From JALORV01 sp035429805 (GTDB taxonomy: Bacteria > Pseudomonadota > Gammaproteobacteria > Burkholderiales > Burkholderiaceae_F), in NCBI GenBank assembly GCA_035429805.1, contig DAOMFL010000007.1, positions 1 to 64,000 of the forward strand: a stretch of DNA of 64,000 nucleotides, read 5' to 3'. A program made the translations under genes and the position numbers. The notes beneath the pieces are model-generated. The model searched no databases. It saw nothing but the letters and a program-made list of their open reading frames with translations, and was not told where the DNA came from. This document shows, piece after piece, positions 41,652 to 51,437 of this stretch. Within the stretch, counting starts at the first letter, position 1, and every line of letters starts with the position of its first letter.

Positions 41652-42515
41652 CTACTGCATGACACCGGGAACCTTCATCTGCGAGGTGATCGTCGCCTCG
41701 GACCACTCCATCGGCCAGATCGGATGCTGGAAGTGCCGCAGGTAGGCGAGCAGATCATCGAAGCTAACGAGGAGCGGTGCTGCTGAAGCTGTCGCGGCCT
41801 GGCGTGAGGAACCGATCCACGCCTGCGCGAAGGCGTAGAAGCCGCGCGAATAGAAGCGATCGTTGCTGAGCATCGCGAGCCAGCGCACGAAGCCCGGCTC
41901 GTCGAAGCTGCGCCACTCCCAGGCCGCCGGCCGCCAGTCGGCAAACGGCCGCAGGTGTCCGAAGCGCGCGTGGGTCATGTCGATTACCTGACGTGTTGCC
42001 TCGGAATCGGGTTGCGACGCGCGCCACAGTTCGAGCGCTTCACGGGTTTCCTCGGCCGCACGCGCGAACAGATCGTCGCCGTACTTGTCGAGGTAGTGGA
42101 ACTCGCGTCCCCAGTCGAAATCGCGTGCGGCCACCCCAGACTGCAGCCAGCCGAGCGCCGCCGCGCGGGCGGCGGCCCCTGCGGGCAGGCTCACGAGATA
42201 CGGAATGCAGGCAAACGGCGCAAACGCATCCGGCGTGGATCCGCTCGTGGCAGTCAGTGCATCGTTGACGATCTTGGAGATCTGCTCGGCCTGAGCCGGA
42301 TCATCGGGCGCCACTGTGCCGAGGGAAAACGCCGTGATCCGGCGCGGACTCTGTGACCTCAGGAACGCATGCCGTTGCGCGCCGTTGTCGACGAATCCCG
42401 TGGTCAGCAGCAGCGGGCCATTGGGATTGAAGACGGCCCACGCGAGCAGCACCCGGCCCTGCTTTGTCAGCCAGGACGATGCCGGCCAGTCGATCAGCCC
42501 CCAGTTCGTGTTCAT
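41652..42515 (-). CDS. Hypothetical protein
   Basis: A 287-residue protein with no signal peptide, no membrane segment and no family that I recognise. Tryptophan and phenylalanine are frequent (WGLIDWPASSWLTKQG, DWGREFHYLDKYGDDLFARAAEE, DWRPAAWEWRSFDEP). The C-terminal part is probably helical. Codon use matches neighbours, which argues for a real gene. It is transcribed towards the tRNA-Glu terminator. Function unknown. Confidence 0.65.
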   Translation of the reverse strand: MNTNWGLIDWPASSWLTKQGRVLLAWAVFNPNGPLLLTTGFVDNGAQRHAFLRSQSPRRITAFSLGTVAPDDPAQAEQISKIVNDALTATSGSTPDAFAPFACIPYLVSLPAGAAARAAALGWLQSGVAARDFDWGREFHYLDKYGDDLFARAAEETREALELWRASQPDSEATRQVIDMTHARFGHLRPFADWRPAAWEWRSFDEPGFVRWLAMLSNDRFYSRGFYAFAQAWIGSSRQAATASAAPLLVSFDDLLAYLRHFQHPIWPMEWSEATITSQMKVPGVMQ

Positions 42516-42562
42516 ACGGAAAGGCCGGGACGCGCTGCGCCCCGGCGGCGAGGAGTGGTTCG

Positions 42563-43051
42563 CTATCTTGCCGCGTTTCGTGCGGCGTAAGCCCGCTGCA
42601 GCCGCGCTTCGGCGTCGGCGACTTCGCGCTCGAGCCCTGCAAGCCGCGTCTGGTAATCCTCGGTCAGCCGGCTTCCGCCGCCCGCGAGTCCGCGGCGCTC
42701 GCCCGGCAAGGGTTCGCGTCCGAGTTCGAGGCGACGCTTCGAGACGGCCAGCGCGGCCTCGGCGGCGTTGACTTCCTGCATCGCCGCGTCGATCGACACG
42801 GCGCCCGCGGGGACGCCCGCAACGGACGGCGTGACCCCGGGGACCGGCCGCGCCGGGCCAGTCACCGGCGGCGGCGACGTGCTGGAGACGCGGGGCGCGG
42901 ACTTCGCTGCGCGTTCCTCGAGGATCTTGCTGCCCGGCGGTGGTGTGTCAGTAAACAGGATGCTGCCGTCCTGCGTCTGGACTTTGTAGATGGACTGCGC
43001 GGCGGCCAGGCACGGCAGCAGGGCGAGGGCGGCGATCAGCAATCGGCGCAT
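42563..43051 (-). CDS. DUF4124-type periplasmic protein
   Basis: A 162-residue exported protein. The signal peptide LLIAALALLPCLAAAQ is followed by SIYKVQTQDGSILFTDTPPPGSK, the short beta-sheet DUF4124 motif common in gamma- and betaproteobacterial envelope proteins. The middle is proline/valine-rich. The C-terminus (from ~100) is a probable coiled coil rich in Ala, Arg and Glu. A role in the envelope is assumed but no reaction is known. It diverges from dnaE. Confidence 0.8.
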   Translation of the reverse strand: MRRLLIAALALLPCLAAAQSIYKVQTQDGSILFTDTPPPGSKILEERAAKSAPRVSSTSPPPVTGPARPVPGVTPSVAGVPAGAVSIDAAMQEVNAAEAALAVSKRRLELGREPLPGERRGLAGGGSRLTEDYQTRLAGLEREVADAEARLQRAYAARNAAR

Positions 43052-43180
43052 GGAGGCTCCTTCGGGCGAAGGCGACGATAACGCAACAACGCGCGAGGGA
43101 AATCGCCGGACGACGCCGATCCACCGTCCATTCCTACGTTTCAGATCATGCCAGAGTCACCACCGGTCGACCGCGCGCGG

Positions 43181-43189
43181 TTATCCACA
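43181..43189 (+). promoter_or_regulatory. Perfect DnaA box upstream of dnaE
   Basis: TTATCCACA matches the consensus DnaA-binding nonamer and lies 35 bases before the dnaE start codon. DnaA acts as a transcription factor at some replication genes, so control of dnaE is possible. Only one copy is seen. Confidence 0.5.
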
Positions 43190-43223
43190 AGCCGGAACCG
43201 GTGCGGGTGGCAGAATTCCTGCC

Positions 43224-46200
43224 ATGAGCGGTACGCAGTTCGTCCACCTTCGCCTGCACTCGGAGTTCTCGGTTGTCGACGGGATCGTGCGCATCGACGA
43301 CGCCGTCGGCAAGGCGGCGGCGGACAGGCAGGGCGCGCTGGCGCTGACAGACAGCGCCAATGTGTTCGGCGCGGTGCGCTTCTACCAGGCGGCGCGCAAG
43401 CTCGGAGTCAAGCCGATCATCGGCTGCGACGTCTGGGTCAGCAACGACGGCGATCGCGACAACCCGTACCGGCTGCTGCTGCTGACGCAGGACCGGACCG
43501 GCTACCTGAACCTGTGCACGCTGCTGACCCGCGCCTTTCTCGAGAACCAACACCGCAGCCGCGGTGAACTGCGCATCGACTGGCTCGAGGCCGACGGTGG
43601 AACACTGAGCCGCGGCCTGATCGCGCTGTCGGGCGCGCGCCACGGCGAGGTGGGCGTGCAGCTGCTGGCTGGCCGCGCGGAGGCGGCCACGCTTGCTGCG
43701 CAGCGGCTGGCGGCCGCGTTTCCCGGCCGCTTCTATCTCGAACTGCAACGCACCGGCGAGGCGCGCGACGCCGCGTGCACGCAGGCGACGCTCGCGCTCG
43801 CGGTGCGGCACCAGCTGCCAGTGGTCGCCACGCACCCGATCCAGTTCCTCGAACCCGACGACTTCCGTGCGCACGAGGCGCGCTTCTGCATCGCCGAGGG
43901 CTATACGCTGGCCGATCCGCGACGTCCGCGGCGCTTCACGCGCGAGCAGTACTTCAAGACCCAGGCGGAAATGGCGCAGCTCTTCGCCGACGTGCCGGCG
44001 GCGCTCGCCAACGCGGTGGAGATCGCACGCCGATGCAACCTGACGCTGGAACTCGGCAAGCCGCAGCTGCCGCGCTATCCGACGCCGGCCGGCGTCACGC
44101 TCGACGATCACTGCCGCGACCTCGCGGCCCAGGGCCTCGAGCGTCGCCTGGAAACACTGTTCCCCGACGCCGCGCGGCGCAGCGCGCGGCGTCCGGATTA
44201 CGCAGCGCGCCTCGATCTCGAACTGAAGACCATCGCCAAGATGGGCTTCTCCGGTTACTTCCTGATCGTCGCGGATTTCATCAACTGGGCCAAGGTGAAT
44301 GGCATTCCGGTCGGGCCCGGCCGCGGCTCCGGGGCCGGTTCGCTGGTCGCGTATTCGCTCGGAATCACCGATCTCGATCCGCTGCGCTACGGGCTGCTGT
44401 TCGAGCGCTTCCTGAATCCGGAACGCGTGTCGATGCCGGACTTCGACATCGATTTCTGCCAGGACAACCGCGACCGCGTCATCGACTATGTCAAGCAGAA
44501 GTACGGGCACGACGCGGTGTCGCAGATCGCGACCTTCGGCACACTGGGTGCCAAGGCGGTGGTGCGTGACGCCGGCCGCGTGCTCGACCTGCCGTACACG
44601 AAGTGCGACCAGTTGTCGAAGCTGATCCCGCACAACCCGGCCGATCCGTGGACGCTCGATCGCGCGTTGAAGGAGGAGCCGGCGTTTGCCGAGGCGGTCG
44701 CCGGCGACGAGGAGAACCAGGAGCTGATCGCGCTGGCGCGTCCGCTCGAGGGGCTGACGCGCAACGTCGGCATGCACGCCGGCGGCGTGCTGATCGCGCC
44801 GGGCAAGCTCACGGACTTCTGCCCGCTGTACTGCGCTCCGGGCGCCCAGGACGCGGCCATCAGCCAGTTCGACAAGGATGACGTCGAGGCGATCGGGCTG
44901 GTGAAGTTCGACTTCCTCGGGCTGACGACGCTGACGATTCTCGACCTGACGCTCGAGTATGTGCGGCGCCTCGATCCGTCGTTCACGCTGACGCTGGAGA
45001 CCCTGCCGCTCGACGACGCGAAGACCTACGACGTTTTCAAGCAGGCGGCAACCGCTGCCATATTCCAGTTTGAATCGCGTGGCATGCGCGAGCTGCTGAA
45101 GCGCGCGAAACCCGACCGCCTTGAGGATCTGATCGCGCTCAACGCGCTGTATCGCCCGGGGCCGATGGACCTGATTCCGGACTTCATCGAGCGCAAGCAC
45201 GGACGGCAGCGGGTCGAGTACCTGCACCCGTCGATCGAGCCGATCCTGGCCGAGACCTACGGCGTCATGGTGTACCAGGAGCAGGTGATGCGCATCGCGC
45301 AGGTCGTCGGCGGCTACTCGCTGGGCGGCGCCGACCTGCTGCGGCGCGCGATGGGCAAGAAGAAGCCCGAGGAGATGGCCAAGCACCGCTCGATCTTCGT
45401 CGAGGGGGCGGGCCGGCAGGGCGTGGACGCCAACACCGCGACCGAGCTCTTCAACCTGATGGAGAAGTTCGCGGGCTACGGGTTCAACAAGAGCCACTCG
45501 GCCGCGTACGCGGTGGTGGCCTACCAGACCGCTTACTTCAAGGCGCACTACCCGGCGGCCTTCATGGCGGCCAACCTGACGGCGGTCAAGGACGACACCG
45601 ACAAGGTGAAGGACCTGATCGAGGACTGCAAGGCGCTCGGCCTCACCGTGCAGGCGCCGGACATCAATGCGGGCGGCTGGCGCTTCGAGCCCGTCGACGC
45701 GAAGACGATCCGCTACGGGCTCGGTGCGATCAAGGGCACGGGCCATGGCGCGATCGAAGCGATCCTTGCGGCGCGCGCGAGCGGCGGGCCGTACACCGAC
45801 CTTTTCGACCTCTGCGCGCGGGTCGACAAGCACGTGGTGAACCGCCGCGTCGTCGAAGCCCTGGTGAGGGCCGGAGCGCTCGACCGCCTGCACGGCGACC
45901 GCGCGGCGCTGCTCGCGACGGTGGGGCGGGCGATCGATGCGGCCGACAGCGCCGCCGCGAGCGTCGGCCAGGCGAGTCTTTTCGGCGGTAACGAGGCCTC
46001 GGCGCGCCACGTCGAGTACGTGAAGGCGACACCCTGGAGCGAGCGCGAAAAGCTGTCGAACGAGAAGCTCGCGCTCGGCTACTACTTCTCCGGGCACCTC
46101 TTCACCGAGTACGCGGCGGAAGCGCGCCGGCTCGCGCCGACGCCGCTCGCCGAAGTGCGCCAGGCGCGGGACCAGGTGAAGCTCGCCGGCGTGATCGTGT

Positions 46201-46685
46201 CGGCGCGCAGCCAGAACACGCGCCGCGGCCGCATGGGGGTCGTGGTTCTCGACGACGGCACCGCGCAGCTCGAACTGATGGTGTTCTCTGAGCTGTATGA
46301 CCGCAGGCGTGCGTTGCTCAAGGAAGACCAGCTGCTGTTCGTGACCGGCAAGGTGCGCTTCGACGAATTCGCGCAGCGCCTGTCGATCTCGGCCGACGAA
46401 CTGATGGACCTTTCCGAGGCCCGCTCCAAGGCAGCCGCGCGCCTGCGCATCGAGGTCGAGGGGACCACCGACGCGGCGCGCCTGCGCGAGGCGCTGACCC
46501 CGTACCGGGTGCAAGGCAACGGCATCGGCGGCGGCTGCCGCGTCGTTGTGTGTTACCGCAACGCCTCCGGCTGTGTCGATGTTGCCCTGCCCGAGGACTG
46601 GCGGGTCCGCCCGGACGACCAGCTGATCGCCGACCTGCGCGGCCAGACGCGCGTGCTGCGCGCGAGCTTCAGCTACGGGTCGTAG
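43224..46685 (+). CDS. dnaE: DNA polymerase III alpha subunit
   Basis: A 1153-residue replicative polymerase of the DnaE1 type. The N-terminal PHP domain (FVHLRLHSEFSVVDGI) is followed by the C-family palm, with catalytic aspartates in MPDFDIDFCQDNRDRVIDYV and the GRGSGAGSLVAYSLGITD segment. The fingers (ALYRPGPMDLIPDFIERKHG, YGVMVYQEQVMRIAQVVGGYS) and KFAGYGFNKSHSAAYA are typical. The C-terminal OB-fold (VKLAGVIVSARSQNTRRGR) binds single strands. The ATG at 43224 yields the canonical N-terminus. A DnaA box lies just upstream. Confidence 0.97.
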   Translation: MSGTQFVHLRLHSEFSVVDGIVRIDDAVGKAAADRQGALALTDSANVFGAVRFYQAARKLGVKPIIGCDVWVSNDGDRDNPYRLLLLTQDRTGYLNLCTLLTRAFLENQHRSRGELRIDWLEADGGTLSRGLIALSGARHGEVGVQLLAGRAEAATLAAQRLAAAFPGRFYLELQRTGEARDAACTQATLALAVRHQLPVVATHPIQFLEPDDFRAHEARFCIAEGYTLADPRRPRRFTREQYFKTQAEMAQLFADVPAALANAVEIARRCNLTLELGKPQLPRYPTPAGVTLDDHCRDLAAQGLERRLETLFPDAARRSARRPDYAARLDLELKTIAKMGFSGYFLIVADFINWAKVNGIPVGPGRGSGAGSLVAYSLGITDLDPLRYGLLFERFLNPERVSMPDFDIDFCQDNRDRVIDYVKQKYGHDAVSQIATFGTLGAKAVVRDAGRVLDLPYTKCDQLSKLIPHNPADPWTLDRALKEEPAFAEAVAGDEENQELIALARPLEGLTRNVGMHAGGVLIAPGKLTDFCPLYCAPGAQDAAISQFDKDDVEAIGLVKFDFLGLTTLTILDLTLEYVRRLDPSFTLTLETLPLDDAKTYDVFKQAATAAIFQFESRGMRELLKRAKPDRLEDLIALNALYRPGPMDLIPDFIERKHGRQRVEYLHPSIEPILAETYGVMVYQEQVMRIAQVVGGYSLGGADLLRRAMGKKKPEEMAKHRSIFVEGAGRQGVDANTATELFNLMEKFAGYGFNKSHSAAYAVVAYQTAYFKAHYPAAFMAANLTAVKDDTDKVKDLIEDCKALGLTVQAPDINAGGWRFEPVDAKTIRYGLGAIKGTGHGAIEAILAARASGGPYTDLFDLCARVDKHVVNRRVVEALVRAGALDRLHGDRAALLATVGRAIDAADSAAASVGQASLFGGNEASARHVEYVKATPWSEREKLSNEKLALGYYFSGHLFTEYAAEARRLAPTPLAEVRQARDQVKLAGVIVSARSQNTRRGRMGVVVLDDGTAQLELMVFSELYDRRRALLKEDQLLFVTGKVRFDEFAQRLSISADELMDLSEARSKAAARLRIEVEGTTDAARLREALTPYRVQGNGIGGGCRVVVCYRNASGCVDVALPEDWRVRPDDQLIADLRGQTRVLRASFSYGS

Positions 46686-46700
46686 GCGGCCGCGCCGGAC

Positions 46701-47909
46701 TCAGCGGCGGCCGCCGGCCAGTGCCACCGAGCGCGGGTGGCGCCGCAATCGCGCCATCGCCCATACGCCGATCGCGGGTCCGAGCGCCAGCGGCGCGAAG
46801 GCGAACTTCCATCCCAGCAGCTCGACCCAGTAGGGCATCAGGTGGATCGTCAGCAGCGTCAGCGTGAAGCCCATCGCGGTCTGGAACGTGAGCATGGTCC
46901 CGACCCGCGTCTTGTCCGCGAGTTCGGCGATCGACGCGGAAAACTGCGCGGAGTCCGCGACGATCGTGATGCCCCAGACGACGCACACGATTGTCAGCCA
47001 AGCGGGCGAGCCGCCATAGAGGAGGCCCACCAGCAGCGCGCAGGAGCCCGAGATGCTCATCGCCGCGATTGTGATCGCGGTGCGGCCGATGCGGTCCGCA
47101 AGGTAGCCTGCCGCGACGCAGCCGAAGGCGCCGGCACCTACGGTCGCGAAGGCGCCGAGCTTGGCCGCAGTCGAGGCTATGTCGGCCGGCAGTGTCAGCG
47201 CGAAGCTCGCGTGCAGGAACACGACGATCCACGCCCACATCGCGTAAAGCTCCCACATGTGCCCCAGATAGCCAAGGTTGGCCAGGCGCAACGGCACATC
47301 GCGCCATGCCGAGAGGATGGCGCGGGGGTCGAAGCGCGGCGTCGGCGTGCGTGCCGGGCCGATGCCCGCGAAGCCGATCAGCACCGCCGCGCCCGCCGCG
47401 CTGGCGGAAGCGATCGCCACCGGCACGTGCCAGTCGATGCCTCCGGCGAGGTTGAAGAGGTGCGGTGTCGCGGACCCCAGGGTCAGGGCGCCGACCAGCA
47501 CGCCAACCATCAGCCCCATGTCGCCGCGGGCCCAGGTCGAGGCGAGCTTCATGCCGACGGGATAGACACCCGCCATCGCCATCCCGGTCACGAACCGCAG
47601 CGCCGGCGCGGCCATCGTCCGCGGATCGACCAGCAGCAGCAGTGCGTTGGCCACGGCACCGGCCAGCGCAGCCGCTGCGATGAAGCGCCGCGGGTCGAGA
47701 CGGTCGGCGAGCCCGAGCAGGGCACTCACCAGGCAGCCGGCGACGAAGCCGGCCTGCACCGAACTCGTCAGCGCAGCCTGCATGAACTTCGTAAGGCCGA
47801 ACTGCGCGGTGAGCGACGACACCACGGCGGACGCCGAGAACCACAGCGCCATGGCCCCTACCTGCGTCAGCGCGATGATCGCGATCGAGGCTCGCTTCGA
47901 AGTCTGCAT
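46701..47909 (-). CDS. Major facilitator superfamily transporter
   Basis: A 402-residue protein with twelve hydrophobic helices. The loop 2-3 motif is GLADRLDPRRF and a second such loop is GYLADRIGRTAI. It begins MQTSKRASIAIIALTQVGAMALWFSASAVV and has GMAMAGVYPVGMKLA in helix 4. Similar MFS proteins are annotated as nitrate/nitrite or sugar-type porters, but the substrate cannot be assigned. It converges with dnaE and is followed on its strand by two glycosyltransferase genes. Confidence 0.88.
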   Translation of the reverse strand: MQTSKRASIAIIALTQVGAMALWFSASAVVSSLTAQFGLTKFMQAALTSSVQAGFVAGCLVSALLGLADRLDPRRFIAAAALAGAVANALLLLVDPRTMAAPALRFVTGMAMAGVYPVGMKLASTWARGDMGLMVGVLVGALTLGSATPHLFNLAGGIDWHVPVAIASASAAGAAVLIGFAGIGPARTPTPRFDPRAILSAWRDVPLRLANLGYLGHMWELYAMWAWIVVFLHASFALTLPADIASTAAKLGAFATVGAGAFGCVAAGYLADRIGRTAITIAAMSISGSCALLVGLLYGGSPAWLTIVCVVWGITIVADSAQFSASIAELADKTRVGTMLTFQTAMGFTLTLLTIHLMPYWVELLGWKFAFAPLALGPAIGVWAMARLRRHPRSVALAGGRR

Positions 47910-47930
47910 CGGCGCAGCCGCGCTGCCGGG

Positions 47931-48749
47931 TCAGGCCGGCTCCACGTACTGGTCGAGACCACGCTCCGCGCGCGTCGCGCGGTCGCGAATGCGCTGCTGC
48001 AAACGGTCCCAGTTCGCGCCCTCGGCGCGGCGGTCGTTCTCACGGTGCCACAGGTGCAGCACGCCGGTTGCGTAGGCGCCTTCCTTGCGGCGGACACCCG
48101 AATTGATCAGTCGCACCGCGAGGTCGGAATCCTCGTAACCCCAGCCCTCGAAGACTTCGTCGAAGCCGTTAACGCGCGCTAGATCGGTGCGCCAGACGCC
48201 GAGGTTGCAGGTGCGAACGCGCTGCCAGCGGCGCGCGGCGACTTTACGCAGCGGGCCGAGCGGAAGGCCGATCAGCGGCAGCGTCCGGTTGATGTCGCCG
48301 CGATGGCGTGCTTCGCGAAATTGCGCGTCGGTCCATCGCTGCAGCGGCAGCCGGGCATCGAGCGCCGAGCGGGTGAACCCCTCGCTGAGCAGGATGCGGT
48401 TGCCCGCCACCATCCAGCCGGGTTCGGCCAGCGCGCGGTGCCGCGCGATGAAGTGGGGCCGCGGCACGCAGTCGCCGTCGAGGAAGATCACGTACTCGCC
48501 GCGGGCGGCGGCGGTGGCGCGATTGCGCGCCGCGCCGGCGCGGAAGCCGCGGTCCTCCTGCCACACGTGCCGGATCGGCACCATCGACGCGCGCGCGCTC
48601 GCCTCGACCAGCGCGCGCGTGTCGTCACGCGAGCCGTCGTCGGCGACCAGCACGTCGAATCCGCGCTCGGTCTGCTCGGCCAGGCCGTCCAGTACCGCGC
48701 GCAGCGCGTCGGGCCGGTTGTAGGTCGTGACGACGACCGATATCAGCAT
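47931..48749 (-). CDS. Glycosyltransferase family 2 with galactosyltransferase-like C-terminus
   Basis: A 272-residue GT-A enzyme. ISVVVTTYNRPDALRAVLD opens the fold, VADDGSRDDT and FLDGDCVPRPHFI give the nucleotide-sugar and DxD-like metal sites, and NGFDEVFEGWGYEDSDLAVRL is the typical C-terminal segment of WcaA/GT2 chain-extending enzymes. It probably adds a sugar to LPS core or O-antigen, given the neighbouring LPS genes. The donor sugar is unknown. Four bases separate it from the next GT2 gene on the same strand. Confidence 0.88.
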   Translation of the reverse strand: MLISVVVTTYNRPDALRAVLDGLAEQTERGFDVLVADDGSRDDTRALVEASARASMVPIRHVWQEDRGFRAGAARNRATAAARGEYVIFLDGDCVPRPHFIARHRALAEPGWMVAGNRILLSEGFTRSALDARLPLQRWTDAQFREARHRGDINRTLPLIGLPLGPLRKVAARRWQRVRTCNLGVWRTDLARVNGFDEVFEGWGYEDSDLAVRLINSGVRRKEGAYATGVLHLWHRENDRRAEGANWDRLQQRIRDRATRAERGLDQYVEPA

Positions 48750-48752
48750 CGG

Positions 48753-49541
48753 TCAGTGCTTCAGGCTCGGCGGCAGGGGCGGCTCGCGCGTCAGCTGCTG
48801 CATGCGCTCCGTGTACTTGGCATAGCGATAAAACGTGCCTTCGAAGTTCGAGAAGGCGATCACGAAGCCGGCCCAGCCGTCGAGGAAGCCAAACCGGATC
48901 ACGTAGTGCCGCAGGAACGCGCCAAGCCCGTGCGCAAGCGCACTGCCCATCGAGGGCTGCGTACGTCGCTGGGCGAGCCGCTCCACTCCGAGCGTCGAAT
49001 AGCGCTGCATCTTGTGCACGATCTGCGCGAGGTCCCTGAACGGCACCTGCGCGATCGGCTCCATCAGCGTGCCGAGCGTGCCGTCGAGCACGTAGCTCTC
49101 GTGCACCGCGTCCTCGGTGTAGCGCAGCTTGCCGCGCCGGAACAGCTGCGGCTGGCGGTAGTCGGGATACCAGCCGGAGTGCCGGATCCAGCGGCCGAGA
49201 AGGAAGTTGCGCCGCGGCACACGGTAGGCATCGGCGGCATCGGGCTGCTCGACGATGCGGCGGATCTCGGCGGCCGCCGCTTCGGTGCAGCGCTCGTCGG
49301 CATCGAGCGAGAAGATCCAGTCTCCGGTCAGTTGCGCCAGAACGTCGTTGCGCAGCTTGCCGAAGCCCTCGAACGGCACCTGCAGCACTCGATCGGTGTA
49401 TCTGCGGGCGATCTCCGCCGTGCCATCGGTGGAGAACGAGTCCGCGACGACGATCTCGTCCGCCCAGGCGACGCTCGCCAGCGCCGCCTCGATCTTGTCG
49501 GCCTCGTTATAGGCGATGATGTAGACGGAAATGCGCGCCAT
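48753..49541 (-). CDS. Glycosyltransferase family 2 (WaaE/KdtX-like, LPS core)
   Basis: A 262-residue GT2 enzyme of the WaaE/LgtF group that adds a beta-glucose to heptose I in characterised members. ISVYIIAYNEADKIEAAL, VVADSFSTDGT and FSLDADERCTE are the classical motifs. IRHSGWYPDYRQPQLFRRG and YTEDAVHESYVLDG are WaaE signatures. A membrane-associated helical C-terminus includes a hydrophobic run near residue 225. The ATG at 49541 is the first in a plausible position. It diverges from msbA. Confidence 0.88.
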   Translation of the reverse strand: MARISVYIIAYNEADKIEAALASVAWADEIVVADSFSTDGTAEIARRYTDRVLQVPFEGFGKLRNDVLAQLTGDWIFSLDADERCTEAAAAEIRRIVEQPDAADAYRVPRRNFLLGRWIRHSGWYPDYRQPQLFRRGKLRYTEDAVHESYVLDGTLGTLMEPIAQVPFRDLAQIVHKMQRYSTLGVERLAQRRTQPSMGSALAHGLGAFLRHYVIRFGFLDGWAGFVIAFSNFEGTFYRYAKYTERMQQLTREPPLPPSLKH

Positions 49542-49655
49542 TACGGCTCCCGTGTGCAGGCGCAAGCTTAAACGCCCGTGCGCGGCGGCCGGCGTCGCTA
49601 CACTACGCTGCCTGTCCGTGCCGCTGCGCGCGGCGGGCCGTGTAGCGATCCATCC

Positions 49656-51437
49656 ATGAGCGCCCCCGATCCCCGCCTGCTCGACGACCCGAACCTGCGC
49701 CGCCTGATGCGCATGGTGCTGTCGCACCGGAAGATGCTCGCGATCGGCCTGCTGGCCACCGGCATCAGCGCGGCGACCGAGCCGGTGATCGCGCGGCTCA
49801 CCGGTGTGCTGACCGACCAGGCGCTGTTCCAGAAGGACTTCGCGTCGGTCATCTGGATGCCGATCGCGTTCGTCGGCCTCTTCGTCGTGCGCGGGCTGGC
49901 CATCTTCGGCGGCTCGTACCTGCTCAACCGCGTGTCGCAGGCCGTGCTGATCGACCTGCGGATGGCGATGTTCGACCGCATGCTGCGGTGGCCGACGTCG
50001 ACGTTCGAGAACTCGCCGTCGGGCGTGGTGATCTCCAAGTTCATCAACGAGGCCAGCAATGCGCTGAATCTCGCGGCGGAAGTGATGAGCACGGCCGTGC
50101 GCGACTCGCTGATCGTCGTCGGCCTGCTCGCGATGCTGTTCTATTACAACTGGCAGCTCACGCTGCTGACGATGGTCGTCGCCCCGCCGATCGGACTTGC
50201 GCTGCGCGCCTTCAGCCGGAGGCTGCGCCGGCTCAACTTCGAGAACCAGGCGATGCTGGGCGAGATGACGCGCGCCGTGCAGGAGGCGCACGAGGGGCAG
50301 CGCGTCGTCAAGATCTACGACGGTGCAGGTTACGAGAGCGGACGCTTTCTCCGCATCAACGAGAAGCTGCGCGGCTACGCGATGCGCATGCAGGTCGCCT
50401 GGTCGGCGGCCACCCCGGTGACGCAGGCGCTGGGCGCGGTGGGATTTGCAATTGTGATGACGGTGGCGCTGTGGCAGGCCAAGAACGCGCAGGCCTCGCC
50501 CGGCGATTTCGTCACCTTCCTGGCGGCGGCGCTGCTGCTGCTGCCGGCATTGCGCCACCTGGCCTCGCTCAATGGTCCCCTGGCGCGCATGACGGCGGCG
50601 GCTGACAGCGTCTTCAGGCTGATCGACACGCCGCCCGAGGACGATGCAGGCACGCGTGACATCGGGCGCTCGCAGGGTGCGGTCGAGTTCCGCGCGGTCT
50701 CGTTCCGCTATCCGGGGGCCGAGACCGACGCGCTTGCGGACTTCTCGCTCAGCGTGCGGCCCGGCGAGATGATCGCCTTTGTCGGCGCGTCCGGCGCCGG
50801 CAAGACCACGGCGGTGAACCTGGTGCCGCGCTTCATCCGCCCGACGCACGGCCTGATCCTGCTCGACGGCGTCCCGCTCGAGGAGCTGACACTCGCGAGC
50901 CTGCGGCGCCAGATCGCGCTGGTGTCGCAGGACGTCGTGCTGTTCGACGACACCATCGCGGCGAACATCGCCTACGGCGCGCAGCGCGACGCCACGATCG
51001 AGCGTGTGCGCGAAGCCGCCGCCGCCGCGTACCTGCTGCCGTTCATCGAGTCGCTGCCGCAGGGCTTCGACACGAGCATCGGCGAGAACGCGGTGAAGCT
51101 GTCGGGCGGACAGCGGCAGCGGCTGTCGATCGCGCGCGCTCTGCTGAAGGACGCGCCGATCCTGCTGCTCGATGAGGCGACTTCGGCGCTCGATTCCGAG
51201 TCCGAGCGCTACATCCAGGAGTCGCTCGCGCGACTGATGAAAGGCCGGACGACCTTCGTCGTCGCGCACCGGCTGTCGACGATCGAACGCGCCGACCGCA
51301 TCGTCGTGCTGGAGCACGGACGCGTCGTCGAGGTCGGCGCGCACCGCGAACTGATCGCGCGCAAGGGCCTGTACGCGCGGTTGCACGAGATCCAGTTCGC
51401 GTCCATGGACGATCACGCAGAGGAGATTGCACGATGA
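49656..51437 (+). CDS. msbA: Lipid A export ATP-binding/permease protein
   Basis: A 593-residue half-ABC transporter that flips core-lipid A across the inner membrane. The N-terminal six-helix domain is followed by an ATPase domain with Walker A GASGAGKTT, signature LSGGQRQRL and Walker B ILLLDEATSALDSESE. The long loop EVMSTAVRDSL and the Q-loop VSQDVVLFDDTI fit MsbA. The ATG at 49656 begins at the usual MsbA N-terminus. It overlaps the AhpD-like gene by four bases and heads the LPS assembly unit extending to 56109. Confidence 0.93.
   Translation: MSAPDPRLLDDPNLRRLMRMVLSHRKMLAIGLLATGISAATEPVIARLTGVLTDQALFQKDFASVIWMPIAFVGLFVVRGLAIFGGSYLLNRVSQAVLIDLRMAMFDRMLRWPTSTFENSPSGVVISKFINEASNALNLAAEVMSTAVRDSLIVVGLLAMLFYYNWQLTLLTMVVAPPIGLALRAFSRRLRRLNFENQAMLGEMTRAVQEAHEGQRVVKIYDGAGYESGRFLRINEKLRGYAMRMQVAWSAATPVTQALGAVGFAIVMTVALWQAKNAQASPGDFVTFLAAALLLLPALRHLASLNGPLARMTAAADSVFRLIDTPPEDDAGTRDIGRSQGAVEFRAVSFRYPGAETDALADFSLSVRPGEMIAFVGASGAGKTTAVNLVPRFIRPTHGLILLDGVPLEELTLASLRRQIALVSQDVVLFDDTIAANIAYGAQRDATIERVREAAAAAYLLPFIESLPQGFDTSIGENAVKLSGGQRQRLSIARALLKDAPILLLDEATSALDSESERYIQESLARLMKGRTTFVVAHRLSTIERADRIVVLEHGRVVEVGAHRELIARKGLYARLHEIQFASMDDHAEEIAR

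Noticed and set aside
43146..46514. Reverse-strand open frame of about 1120 codons
   Set aside because: Antisense to dnaE, with composition typical of a shadow frame and no recognisable domain.
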